DNA of 64,000 bases. It comes from Bog-473 sp963737745 (GTDB lineage: Bacteria > Actinomycetota > Acidimicrobiia > Acidimicrobiales > RAAP-2). Location: the NCBI GenBank assembly GCA_963737745.1, contig CAVTTR010000012.1, positions 62,001-126,000 on the forward strand, written 5' to 3'. This document shows, piece after piece, positions 46,183 through 55,959 of the stretch; position 1 is the first letter of the stretch, and every line of letters begins with the position of its first letter. The translations under genes and the position numbers were made by a program. The notes under the pieces are model-generated. The model made no database searches and was not told the origin of the DNA. It worked only from the letters and a program-made list of their open reading frames with translations.

Positions 46183-47993
46183 GTGCGGGTGCGCACCGAT
46201 GTGGCCGCAGTTCCCAAGCTTTTCGACTACCTCGTCCCCGAAGGTTGGACCGACGACGTCGCGCGTGGGCACCAGGGTGCGGGTGGAGCTCCACGGTCGG
46301 CGCGTGGGCGGATGGGTGGTGGACGACGACGTCACGCCACCCGAGGGGGTCGAGCTCCGGCCACTGAAGTTCTGGTCTGGCTGGGGCCCTCCGTCTTCGG
46401 TGGTGGAGCTGGCCGCGTGGGCGGCCTGGCGCTGGGCCGGACCCGTCTCGTTCTTCCTCGGCGTGGCCTCGCCGCACAGTTTTGTGCGGCGGCTGCCGGC
46501 GCTGCCGGCGCTGCCCGAGTCGGGGTCGGGGTCGGGCCCGGGCCCGGGCTTCGGTGACAGTGCGTCGGCGCTCGGGAACCTGGCGGGGAATGCGTTGCAG
46601 ACGCAGGGCTCGACGCATGCTGCGGGTGGCACCGACGACCGATCTGATCGATGTCGTGCTCGCGGTGGTGGAGGACCCCGAGACCGCGCACCGACCGGGG
46701 GGCGTGCTGGTGCTCGTCCCCTCCGTGGGCTGGGCCGAGCGTCTGTGCGCCCGCCTGGTGCGGCGCGGTTACCTGGCCACGACGGACTGGGCCCAGGCGC
46801 GAGCGGGGTGGCCCATCGTGGTCGGGAGCCGGGCCGCCGCCTGGGCGCCACTCCCGCGCCTGGCGGCCGCCCTCGTGCTCGATGCTCATGACGAGTCGTA
46901 CCGCGAAGAGAGCGCACCTACCTACAGCGCGGTCGACGTCGTTACCGAGAGGGCGCTTCGAGATGGGTGCCCGTGCATCCTCACCTCGCCCTGCCCGCCG
47001 GTGGTCACCAGTGCGGGCCGTGCGCTGCGGTCTCTCCCGGTCGTGGAGGAGCGGGCCGGATGGTCGACCATCGAGAACGTCGATCGTCGGGGTGCTGACC
47101 CCCGCAGCGGGATGTTCTCCGAGGAGTTCGTCGGTCTCGCTCGTTCGGTGCTCGACGATCCGGGCTCCATCGCCGAGCGGGGACCGTTGGTCTGTTTCTA
47201 CGACCGGACGGGAAGGGCGCGGCTCTTGGCCTGTGCCAACTGCGGAGAGTTGGCGCAGTGCACGACATGTGGCGCCGCGGTGGCCCAGTCCGAGACGGGC
47301 CTGCGTTGCCCGCGCTGCGAGAGCGAACGCCCATTGGTCTGTGCTTCCTGCGGCCGGATGCGAATGAAGACGTTGCGGGCCGGTGTCACCCGGCTGCGCG
47401 AGGAGCTCGCAGCTCTGCTCGGGGTGGAGGTGGGAGAAGTCGCGGGCTCCTCCGCCGACGGGGACGTCCCGCGCACGCCCGTTCTGATCGGCACCGAGGC
47501 CGTCCTGCACCGGGTCCGGCGAGCGGCGGCTGTGGTGTTCCTCGATATCGACCTCCATTTGTTGGCCCCGCGCTTCAGCGCCACCGACGAGACGGTCGCT
47601 CTCTTGGTGCGGGCCTCGCGGATGGTCGGTCCACGGCGAGGTCCGACGGCGGCCCGGATATTGGTGCAGACCCGGGTGCCCGACCATCCCGTTTTGGCCG
47701 CGGTAGGCCGGGGCGAGCCGGAGGGGATCCTCGTTTCCGAGGAGTCGATGCGGCGCAGCGCCGGATTACCGCCCTTCTCGGCCTTGGCCGCCGTATCGGG
47801 CGCATTGGCCAACGGCTATGTGGCCGCACTGCGCCAGGCGGGCGCAGCCAGCGGCGTGAGCTTCTCCGAATTGGCTCAGGATCGGTATCTCGCCCAGGCG
47901 CCCGGCCACGTGGAGCTGTGTGACCTCCTCGCTGCCGTGCCCCGCCCGCCCGGTCGCGGGCTGCGGGTGGAGGTCGATCCGGTGGCTCTCTAG
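46183..47993 (+). CDS. priA: primosomal protein N' PriA, helicase-degenerate actinobacterial type (frameshifts)
   Basis: PriA restarts stalled replication forks. GTG 46183 opens RVRTDVAAVPKLFDYLVPEG, the 3'-DNA-binding domain. The frame shifts near 46270 (into TRVRVELHGRRVGGWVVDDD) and near 46600 (into MLRVAPTTDLIDVVL). The C-terminal part has the paired zinc-binding cysteines CANCGELAQCTTCGA and CPRCESERPLVCASCG. Walker A and DEAH motifs of true helicases are missing (GGVLVLVPSVGW stands there), as known for actinobacterial PriA. About 600 aa in total. It follows metK by 25 bp. Confidence 0.85.
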
Positions 47994-48016
47994 GGTCGGC
48001 AGGTTCGGGTCATCGT

Positions 48017-48022
48017 TAGAAT
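48017..48022 (+). promoter_or_regulatory. -10 box (TAGAAT) of a probable leaderless def promoter
   Basis: TAGAAT lies exactly 6 nt before the def ATG at 48029. It is the closest to consensus of the hexamers seen at this position in the window. No ribosome-binding site precedes the ATG. Confidence 0.55.
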
Positions 48023-48028
48023 GAAGCG

Positions 48029-48562
48029 ATGGCCGGCCTGACCATTCGACAATACGGGGATCCAGTCCTCAAGGAGATCACCCGCGAGGTGGTCGATATC
48101 GATGCCGTCGTCGTCGCCTTGGCCGAGTCCATGATCGAGACCATGTACGAGGCACCGGGCGTCGGACTGGCCGCTAACCAGGTCGGGGTGCAAAAGAGAT
48201 TGTTCGTCTACGACGTCGGCGAGGGAGCCCGGGTCGTGATCAACCCGCGCATCGTCGAGACCGACGGTGAATGGACCTATCAGGAGGGGTGCTTGTCCAT
48301 TCCCGGCCTGAGTTGGGAGATCGTCCGCCCCAATGCCGTGCACCTGGTCGGGCTCGACCTGGAGGGCAACGAGCTGTCGATCGAAGCGACCGAATTGGAA
48401 GGCCGTGCCTTCCAACACGAGCTGGATCACCTCGACGGGATCTTGCTGGTCGAAAGGCTCGATGCCGATCAGCGCAAAGAGGCGCTCAGGATCCTGCGCG
48501 AGCGCACACTGGACCTGTCGGTGGCCGATCCCGACGGACTTTCGACCATCTTCACCAGATAA
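48029..48562 (+). CDS. def: peptide deformylase Def
   Basis: Def removes the formyl group from new proteins. The 177-aa metalloenzyme shows all three family motifs: GVGLAANQVGV (motif 1), EGCLSIPG with the metal-ligand Cys (motif 2), and FQHELDHLDG with the two His ligands and the catalytic Glu (motif 3). ATG 48029 has a -10 box 6 nt upstream. It is followed by fmt, the enzyme that adds the formyl group, a common pairing. Confidence 0.96.
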   Translation: MAGLTIRQYGDPVLKEITREVVDIDAVVVALAESMIETMYEAPGVGLAANQVGVQKRLFVYDVGEGARVVINPRIVETDGEWTYQEGCLSIPGLSWEIVRPNAVHLVGLDLEGNELSIEATELEGRAFQHELDHLDGILLVERLDADQRKEALRILRERTLDLSVADPDGLSTIFTR

Positions 48563-48585
48563 GCGACGACGTCCCTCCGGACCGA

Positions 48586-49470
48586 GTGGCACGACTCGCA
48601 TTTCTCGGGACGCCAGAAATGGCCGTCCGCCCCTTGCAGGCCTTGGTCACGGCGGGCCACGACATCGCAGTGTGCGTCACCCGGCCCGACCGGCGTCGAG
48701 GACGCGGCGGGGCGATCACTCCCAGTCCAGTGAAAGCGGCGGCCCTCGAGTTGGGCCTCCCCATCTCGCATGCCATGGACGATGTGGCCAAGGTCGGGGT
48801 CGAGTTGGCCGTGGTGGTGGCCTACGGGCGGATCATCCCGGCGACGCTGCTCGAACACGTACCCATGGTCAACCTTCATTTCTCCCTGCTGCCGCGCTGG
48901 CGTGGCGCAGCACCCGTGGAGCGGGCCATCCTGGCCGGTGATACCGAGACCGGCGTGTGCCTCATGCAACTGGAAGAGGGGCTGGACACCGGGCCGGTCT
49001 ACGCCCGCCGCGTGGTCCCCATCGGAAACGACACCGATCTCGGCCAGCTGCGCGCCGAATTGGTCGAGGTGGGCAGCACACTCTTGGTGGAATCCCTTGC
49101 GGCGGGGGTGGCCGGCCTGCCCACCCCGCAGGTTCAGGAAGGGGAGGTCACGATCGCCTCGAAGTTGACCCCCGAGGACCTGCACCTGCACTGGGAGGAC
49201 GAAGCGGTCCAACTTCACCGGGTCGTGCGCCTCGGTCGGGCGTGGACGACGTTTCGTGGTCGCCGATTGGGGATCTTGAAGGCGGCGCTTGGTGACGCTG
49301 AGCCCGAGACAGCCGGGGTTCCCGGGACGCTCATCGGCACGTCGGTGATCACCGGGGGTGGCATCCTCGAGTTGCAAGAGGTGCAGCCCGAGAGCCGAAC
49401 TCCCATGGCGGCGGACGAGTGGGCCCGGGGCGCTCGCCTCTCGGTCGGTGAGCGTCTCGGCAGCGACTAG
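48586..49470 (+). CDS. fmt: methionyl-tRNA formyltransferase Fmt
   Basis: Fmt formylates initiator Met-tRNA using 10-formyl-tetrahydrofolate. The 294-aa protein has LAFLGTPEMAVRPLQAL at the N-terminus and the catalytic segment VNLHFSLLPRWRGAAPVERA (Asn-His), with the essential Asp in LDTGPVYARR. A smaller C-terminal OB-like domain follows. GTG 48586 is preferred as it directly precedes the first strand. In mycobacteria fmt is followed by the rRNA methyltransferase gene fmu; here a Tam-like methyltransferase takes that place. Confidence 0.94.
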   Translation: MARLAFLGTPEMAVRPLQALVTAGHDIAVCVTRPDRRRGRGGAITPSPVKAAALELGLPISHAMDDVAKVGVELAVVVAYGRIIPATLLEHVPMVNLHFSLLPRWRGAAPVERAILAGDTETGVCLMQLEEGLDTGPVYARRVVPIGNDTDLGQLRAELVEVGSTLLVESLAAGVAGLPTPQVQEGEVTIASKLTPEDLHLHWEDEAVQLHRVVRLGRAWTTFRGRRLGILKAALGDAEPETAGVPGTLIGTSVITGGGILELQEVQPESRTPMAADEWARGARLSVGERLGSD

Positions 49471-49472
49471 AC

Positions 49473-50279
49473 ATGAGTTCGGTGACCGTGACTCCGATTG
49501 AGGGGTGGAACCCTGAGCAGTACGAGCGCTTCCACGCTGAACGCCGTCAGCCCTTTGACGATCTGGTCGCCCTCTGCGAGCCCGTGCCGGGAGGGCGCGT
49601 CGTCGATCTGGGTTGCGGGACCGGTCAGCTCACGGCTGAGTTGCACGCACGCATGCAGGCGGCCGAAACGGTCGGGATCGATTCGTCGGCGACGATGTTG
49701 GCCCGCGCGCAGGCCGACCATGGCGACGTCGAGGGCTTGACGTTCGAAGCGGGTGATATCGGGACGTGGCTGGGCCACGATCTGGACCTGGTATTCGCCA
49801 ATGCCTCGCTGCAGTGGGTGGACGATCACCTCAACCTGTTGGCACGCATGCGCGCCGCACTCGCCGAGGGTGGACAGCTGGCGTTCCAGGTGCCGTCGAA
49901 CTTTCGACACCCGTCACATCTCCTCGCACTGCAGGTCGCCAATGAGGCCCCCTACTTCGACGCGCTGGAGGGCGATGTTCCGAGCGACCGGGGCCGGTTC
50001 GTTCTGTCACCTGAGACGTACGCCGATCTCCTCTATGAGCTCGGGGCCAAGAAACAGGTCGTGCGCATGGAGGTCTACGGTCACGAGCTCTCGTCGACGA
50101 CCGACGTCGTCGAGTGGGTGATGGGAACGCTGCTCACGCCGTACCGCACCCGACTCTCGCCCGAGCTCTTCGAGGGATTCGTGGATCGTTACCGGGAGCG
50201 CTTGCTGGAGGAGCTCGGCGAGCGTGAGCCGTACTTCTACGGCTTCCGGCGCATCTTGTGCTGGGCGCGGTTCAGTTGA
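49473..50279 (+). CDS. tam: class I SAM methyltransferase, trans-aconitate 2-methyltransferase-like
   Basis: This 268-aa protein has the SAM-binding motif VVDLGCGTGQLTAEL near residue 45, followed by IDSSATMLARAQ and VFANASLQWVDDH. The closing FYGFRRILCWARF is typical of Tam, which esterifies trans-aconitate to stop it inhibiting aconitase. The start YERFHAERRQPFDDL also matches Tam. The exact substrate remains inferred. It follows fmt by 2 bp. Its stop overlaps a possible TTG start of rpe. Confidence 0.82.
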   Translation: MSSVTVTPIEGWNPEQYERFHAERRQPFDDLVALCEPVPGGRVVDLGCGTGQLTAELHARMQAAETVGIDSSATMLARAQADHGDVEGLTFEAGDIGTWLGHDLDLVFANASLQWVDDHLNLLARMRAALAEGGQLAFQVPSNFRHPSHLLALQVANEAPYFDALEGDVPSDRGRFVLSPETYADLLYELGAKKQVVRMEVYGHELSSTTDVVEWVMGTLLTPYRTRLSPELFEGFVDRYRERLLEELGEREPYFYGFRRILCWARFS

Positions 50280-50290
50280 GCCAAGCCACC

Positions 50291-50964
50291 ATGCACGATC
50301 CGGGTCCAGCGGGCCAGATACGTATTGCCCCATCGGTGCTCTCGGCTGACTTCGGCGCGCTGGCCGAACAGGTGGGAGAGGTGACCGCGGCGGCGGACTG
50401 GCTGCACGTCGATGTGATGGACGGGCACTTCGTGCCGAACCTCACCTCGGGCCGCCGGTGGTTGCCTCGCTGCGCCGCCACACCCCTTTGTTCTTCGATT
50501 GCCATCTGATGATGACGAATCCGGAGAAGTATCTGCAGGACTTCGCCGACGCCGGTGCCGACGGTTGCACGGTGCACGTCGAGATCGGCAACACCCCGGC
50601 ATTGATCGACCAGATGCGTCAGCTCGGTCTGCGCACCGGATTGGCCTTGAACCCCGATACGCCGTTCGAGGCCGTTGCCCCGTTCTTGGACAGCGTCGAT
50701 CTCGTCCTGTGCATGACGGTGTTCCCCGGATTCGGTGGTCAGGAGTTCATGGGGGAGGTACTCGAGAAGATCCGCCAAGTCCGCAAGGCCATTGTGGCCG
50801 GTTCGCTCTCCGTCGATCTCGAAGTCGATGGCGGCATCGACGTCGAGACGGCTCCGCAAGCCGCAGCGGCGGGCGCCAACGTCTTCGTGGCCGGGAGCGC
50901 GATCTTCGGCCACGAACGACCTTGGGAAGAGGCGGAACGTATTCGCGCCTCGGTTCGACGCTGA
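50291..50964 (+). CDS. rpe: ribulose-phosphate 3-epimerase Rpe (one frameshift)
   Basis: Rpe interconverts ribulose- and xylulose-5-phosphate. The TIM-barrel protein of about 224 aa has IAPSVLSADF, the metal-binding WLHVDVMDGHFVPN, CHLMMTNPEKYLQDF, MTVFPGFGGQEFM and the second catalytic Asp in DLEVDGGID. The frame changes near 50450, where NLTSG should continue GPPVVASLRRHTP; one base is off. ATG 50291 is chosen; TTG 50276 overlaps the tam stop and would add five residues. Next on the strand is the phosphonate-type module after about 180 bp. Confidence 0.92.
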
Positions 50965-51144
50965 AACTGATTGAGCTCGTCATCGTGTCCATCGTGTTCC
51001 TCGCCTACAACGTCGGTTGGAGGCAGGGACGAACGTTAGGTGACGGATGCAAACTCTTGGATTCTCTGCAACGTACAGAAGAAATGTTGTCGTTTCTTCG
51101 TTACATCGTCATGCGATCGATAATTCGGATGTGATACTGCCGCC

Positions 51145-52269
51145 GTGAAGCGCGCAGTGGTCGTCGGCGGAGGGATCCTCGGAACCTGGCACGCCCTCGA
51201 GCTGTGTCGCGCCGGCTATGCGGTGCAGCATCTCGAAGCGGACGTTGCGCCGCAGGGCGCCTCGGTGCGCAACTTCGGCCTGATCTGGGTGAGTGGCCGA
51301 CGATCGGGTGTCGAGCTCGATGCGGCGCAGCGCTCCCGTCACCGATGGGAAGAAGTCGGCGCAGATGTCCCCGGCGTCGGGTTCCGGGCGCACGGGTTCA
51401 TTGACACTGGCGCGCACCGATGGTGAGCGCAAGGTCATGGAGGAGTTCGCCCAGCATGCCGATGCGGCCGAGCGGTCCACCACGTATCGTGCAGTCCCGA
51501 CGAAGTCGTGGCCCTGAATCCGGCCGTGCAAGGTGAGGTCGCCGGGGGCCTCTACTGCGCGCGAGGACGCGGTGGTCGAGCCGCGCCTCGTGCTGGGCGC
51601 CATGCGCAGTTACCTGTCGGCTCGAGGCTCGTACGCCTACCACCCCGGACGACGGGTCGTGCGGCCTCGAGGACACGCGGTGGTTGATGTCACGCGGTAC
51701 GCGCTGGGAAGCCGACCTGGTGATCGTGGCCACCGGCGCCGCCTTCGATCAGTTCGAGGGAACCGAGCGACTGGCCGCGACGTCTGCGACGGGTCCGGCT
51801 GCAAATGATGGAAACCGAGTCCCTTCGCCGGAGTCCTGACCACGTCACTGGCCGACGCTGACACCTTGCGCTACTACCCGGCCTACGAAGTGGTCGCCGC
51901 TGGATCGCACTCGGCTCGCAGAATGCGGTGGCCGCGGCCCATCATCTGCAACTCCTCTTGGTGCAGCGTCTTGATGGCGGACTGACGATCGGGGACACGC
52001 ACGCCTACGACGAACCGTTCGACTTCGCTCTGGCCGAAGACCCGTCCATGGAACTGCTGACGCGGGCCGAGAACCTGCTTGGGCGCGCCGCTGCCGCAGG
52101 TGAGCCGGCGCTGGGAGGGTGTCTACGCCCAGTGCACCGACGGTGACGTCTGCGCCCGGGAAGAGGTGCAGACCCGGCGTGTGGATGGTCACCGGCCCCG
52201 GGCGGCCGAGGCATGACGTGTGCGCCGGCCATCGCCGCCGACACGCTGACGGCGGCGGGGGTGTCCTGA
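51145..52269 (+). CDS. FAD-dependent amine oxidoreductase of the TIGR03364 (HpnW) type, heavily frameshifted
   Basis: The N-terminus is a DadA/glycine-oxidase-like FAD domain with VVVGGGILGTWHAL (GxGxxG) and ASVRNFGLIW, a stretch typical of TIGR03364. That family is defined by its partnership with a phosphonatase-like hydrolase. Later pieces in other frames include LNPAVQGEVAGGLYCARDA, ADLVIVATGAAFDQFEG, TIGDTHAYDEPFDFA and a closing GMTCAPAIAADTL. At least six frame changes occur, yet total length (about 375 aa) and order match the family. It probably oxidises an aminophosphonate to an aldehyde. GTG 51145 follows a roughly 180-bp A+T-richer region likely to hold the promoter; I see no gene in it. 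Confidence 0.75.
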
Positions 52270-52270
52270 A

Positions 52271-52953
52271 GTGATCGGTCCGTTCGCCTTGGTCGTGCTC
52301 GATATGGCCGGCACCACGGTGCGCGATGACGGCGTCGTGGACGAGGCGTTCGTCGCGGCCCTCTCGTCGGTGGGCGTGGAGCCGGGCAGCCCGCAATTCG
52401 CGTCGGCCGCAGATCTACGTGCGCGACACGATGGGCCAGTCCAAGGCGGACGTGTTCGCCGCCTTGTTGGAACCCGAGGAGGCGGCGCGGGCCACCGAGG
52501 CGTTCGCCCGGGCGTACGAGGAGATCGTGGCCGCCGGTCGGGTGGCAGCCGATGGACGGGGCCGCTCGAGATCTTCGACACGTTGCGCGAGCACGATGTG
52601 AAGGTCTGCCTGACGACGGGATTCGCCCCGAGCACCCGGGACGCGCTGATCGCGTCGCTTGGGCTGGCAGCGAGCACATCGATCTGGCGCTCTCGCCGGC
52701 CGACTGCGGGCGGGGCCGACCCGCGCCCGACATGATCCTCGACGCCATGAAGCGGCTGGACGTCCCCGACGCCGGCGCCGTGGCCGTGGTCGGGGACACC
52801 GTGAGCGATCTCGAAGCGGGCACCAACGCCGGCGCCCGCGCCGTCATCGGCGTGCTCAGCGGAGCCCACGATCGGGCGACCCTCTTGACCGCGCCGCACA
52901 CCGATCTCATCGACGACATGACCGGACTCATCGGAGTGCTCACTCGAAGCTGA
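52271..52953 (+). CDS. phosphonatase-like HAD hydrolase (TIGR03351/PhnX-like), frameshifted
   Basis: This HAD-superfamily protein of about 227 aa has the nucleophile motif VLDMAGTTV (compare DxAGTTV in phosphonoacetaldehyde hydrolase). The cap segment DTMGQSKADVF recalls the region holding the Schiff-base Lys of PhnX. Later come LTTGFAPSTRDALIASLG and the acidic motif VVGDTVSDLEAGTNAGARA. Frame changes lie near 52412, 52550 and 52670. It starts 1 bp after the oxidoreductase stop. Likely role: C-P bond cleavage of a phosphonoaldehyde, releasing phosphate. Whether the Lys is catalytic needs alignment. Confidence 0.75.
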
Positions 52954-53046
52954 ACGTGCCAATCGAACCCGACGGCCGAACGCCAACGCAAGTCTCAGAA
53001 CGCACCTTAGCGAACGACCCAAATCCGAAACGAAAGGAATCAACGA

Positions 53047-54181
53047 ATGAACAAACGTCTGCGCGCCGCTCTGACCAGCGTCGCTGCTCTCACTGTCGGT
53101 GCCTCATTCACCGGCGTCGCCACATCGACGCGCGGGGCGGCGGTGAACCCTTCGAAGGCGACCTCCGCGGCTGCATTCGGTGGGATGGCGGGGCTCATCA
53201 AGGCGGCCAAGAAGGAGGGCACGCTCAACGTGATCACCCTTCCGGCCGACTGGGCCAACTACGGCAACATCATCAAGGACTTCTCGAAGAAGTACGGCAT
53301 CAAGATCAACTCGGAGAACCCCGACGGCACGAGTGCCAGGACGAGATCACCGCGGTCACCATCGGAGAAGGGTCAGTCCCGTGCGCCCGACGTCCTCGAC
53401 ATGGGCACCTCCTTCGCCATCACGGCGGCCAGCGAGGGCCTGCTGGCTCCCTACAAGGTGGCGAGCTGGAGCGAGATCCCGGCGACCGCCAAGGACGTCC
53501 AACGGGGACTGGTTCGATGACTACGGCGGGTACGTGGCCATCGGCTACAACTCCAAGGTCGTCAAGGATCCCCCGACGTCGTTCAAGGACCTCCTCAAGC
53601 CCGATTACAAGAACCAGGTTGCGCTCAACGGGAACCCGACGCAGGCCGGAGCGGCCTTCGCCGCGGTCTACGCGGCGGCCCTGGCCAACGGCGGGTCGTT
53701 CAACAACATCGCGCCCGGTATCACCTACTTCCAGAAGCTCTCCGCCGAGGGCAACTTCGTGCCGGTGACGGGCGCCGAGTCCACGGTCGAGAGCGGGCAG
53801 ACGCCCGATCCTGATCTGGTGGGACTACCTCGAGGAGTCCGAGGTGGCGCAGCAGTTCCCGGGCTGGAAGGTGGTCATCCCGAGCGACGGCCACTACGCC
53901 GCCTATTACAGCCAGGCCATCAGCGCCACGGCTCCCGACCCGGCCGCCGCCCGCCTGTGGGAGGAGTACCTGTACTCGACCACCGGCCAGAACCTGTGGC
54001 TGCAAGGGTCGGCTCGTCCGATCGAGCTGGCCACCCTGGTCAAGAACGGTACGGTGGACAAGACGGCCTGGCCGCACTGCCCGCGGCGCCCGGCGGGGCC
54101 ATCACGTTCCCGTCCGTGGCGCAGACCACGGCGGCCGAGAACCTGGTGTCGCAGGACTGGGCTTCGGCCATCGGCGGGTGA
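53047..54181 (+). CDS. ABC transporter substrate-binding protein, family 1 type (frameshifted)
   Basis: The N-terminus is a signal peptide (MNKRLRAALTSVAALTVGAS), so the protein is exported. The mature part reads as a type 2 periplasmic-binding fold of the iron/polyamine/phosphonate class: GTLNVITLPADWANYG, then VLDMGTSFAITAASEGLLAP, DDYGGYVAIGYNSKVV, WWDYLEESEVAQQFPGWKVV and AAARLWEEYLYSTTGQNLW. About five single-base frame changes (near 53340, 53380, 53508, 53812, 54085) break it. AAAGGAA precedes ATG 53047. It should deliver the substrate of the catabolic genes upstream, probably an aminophosphonate. Confidence 0.75.
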
Positions 54182-55087
54182 GTTCGGCTGCGATCCGGTC
54201 CGCACGGACTCGACGATGCCCATGCGCCACGGCGGCGGGCGCGTCAGCGTTCGCCGCCGCGGCGGGGCTGCTGCCGTTCGGCATCTACACGACGCTTTTC
54301 TTGGTCGGTGCCGGCGGTGGCGGTGGTGATCGAGGCCTTCCGGAGCCCGTCGGGTCACTGGACGTGGGCCAACATCTCCATCGCCACCCACGGGGTCTAC
54401 CTGCACGGCTTCGATGACGAGCATCGAGCTGTCGCGTGCTGACGTCGATCATCCCCGGGATACTCGGGCTCCTGGTGGCCAACGCCGTCCTCACCTCGCG
54501 GGGCGGGTCCTGCGGCGGATCGTCTCGACCGCTTCGGGTGTCTTCGCCCAGTTCGGCGGCGTCCCCTTGGCCTTCCTCTTCATCGCCACCCTCGGCACCA
54601 CCGGGCTGGTGACCGGCTGGCTCAAGGCGCTCGGCTTCAATCCCTGGAGCCACGGATTCGACCTCTACAAATTCGGCGGGGTGGCCATCGTCTACACGTA
54701 CTTCCAGCTCCCCTCATGGTCCTGGTCATCACGCCGGCCCTCGAGGGACTACGGCCGGCCTGGCGGGAGGCGGCATCGGGTCTGGGCGCCCGCGGGCTGG
54801 CAGTACTGGCGCTACGTCGGGGGACCGGTGCTCTTCCCCTCCTTCCTCGGCGGGGTGCTCCTGCTGTTCGGCGAGTGCACTCTCGGCCTACGCCACGGCC
54901 GAGGCGCTGACCAGCGGCAGCATCTCGCTCACCCCCATCCAGATCGGCTCGTTCCTCAACGGCAACGTCATCGCCGGCCAGCAGAACGTCGGCAAGGCGC
55001 TCGGGCTGGGCATGGTCGTGATCATCGCCGTCGTGATGGTGTTCTACTTCATGCTCCAGAAGAAGGGCGTCGCGTTGGTTGCGCTAG
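54178..55087 (+). CDS. ABC transporter permease, first subunit (frameshifted)
   Basis: GTG 54178 overlaps the binding-protein stop. Pieces in three frames combine to a permease of about 300 aa with several membrane helices: GLLPFGIYTTLFLVVPAVAV, IELSVLTSIIPGILGLLVAN, GVPLAFLFIATLGTTGLVTG and ALGLGMVVIIAVVMVFYFML. The cytoplasmic coupling (EAA) loop is REAASGLGARGWQYWRYVGG followed by PVLFP. At least five frame changes are present. One frame ends TAG 55085-55087 (RWLR), another TGA at 55110. It pairs with the next permease. Confidence 0.7.
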
Positions 55088-55941
55088 TCGAAGTCCCCGA
55101 CGCTGTTTGACGCCGAGGACCAGTCGGACCCGGCCCGCCGACGGCCCTGGTCGGCCGTACGCCTGCGCGACATCGCCTGGTGGCGGGGGATCGTCCTGGT
55201 CCTCACCGGCGTCTTCTTCCTGGTGCCGCTCTTCGCCGCCCTGCGCTTCTCGCTCGAGAACTTCGCCGGTGGCTTCACCTTCTCCGCCTTACACGGCGAT
55301 CCCGAGTCAGCTCGGATTCACCGCCGCGCTGAGCCTCTCGGTGCGCCTCGCCGTGGTGACCACCGCCATCACGCTCGTCCTGATGGTGCCGACGTCGGTC
55401 TACGTCCACCTGCGCCTGCCACGCCTGCGCCGGATCTTCGACGCCATCACCATCGTCCCGATCGTCATCCCGCCGGTGGTGCTCATCGTCGGGCGTGCTG
55501 CAGGTGGCGCCCCACCTTCCTCAAGAGCACGCCGTACCTGTTGGCGCTCGAGTACACCATCTTGGCCATGCCGTTCGTCTATCGCTCCCTCGATGCGGGC
55601 TTGCGGGCCATCGACCTCAAGACCCTGGTCGAAGCCTCCCGCTCGCTGGGCGGCGGTTGGTCGTCCACCCTGTGGCGGGTCATCATGCCCAATCTGCGCA
55701 CGGGATGCTCTCGGCCACCGTGCTGACTGTCGCCCTCGTCCTGGGCGAGTTCACCATGGCCAGCCTGGACCTCTACCAGACGGTCCCGGTGTGGATCTAC
55801 CAGTTCGCCCAGGACGACGGCCACGTCTCCACCGCCGTCTCGCTGCTGGCGCTGGTGGTCACCTGGATCGTGCTGATGGTGATCTCGTCGTTCGACCTGC
55901 GGCGTATCCGCCGGATGGCCCAGATCCGAAAGGACGCCTGA
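55088..55941 (+). CDS. ABC transporter permease, second subunit (frameshifted)
   Basis: The N-terminal cytoplasmic tail reads SKSPTLFDAEDQSDPARRRP and enters helices WWRGIVLVLTGVFFLVPLFA, then LSVRLAVVTTAITLVLMVP and AITIVPIVIPPVVLIVG. The EAA loop is EASRSLGGGWSSTLWRVIMP. A last helix, VSLLALVVTWIVLMVISSFD, precedes a basic end. Frame changes occur near 55300, 55490 and 55705. No clean start codon is seen just after 55087, so the exact 5' end is unknown. It forms the membrane channel with the preceding permease. Confidence 0.7.
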
Positions 55942-55959
55942 TCCCGTCGACTGCACGCG

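Noticed and set aside
50499..51134. A 211-codon frame covering the rpe end and the following gap
   Set aside because: It overlaps rpe in a shadow frame. The about 50 codons beyond rpe show no domain, start codon or ribosome site.
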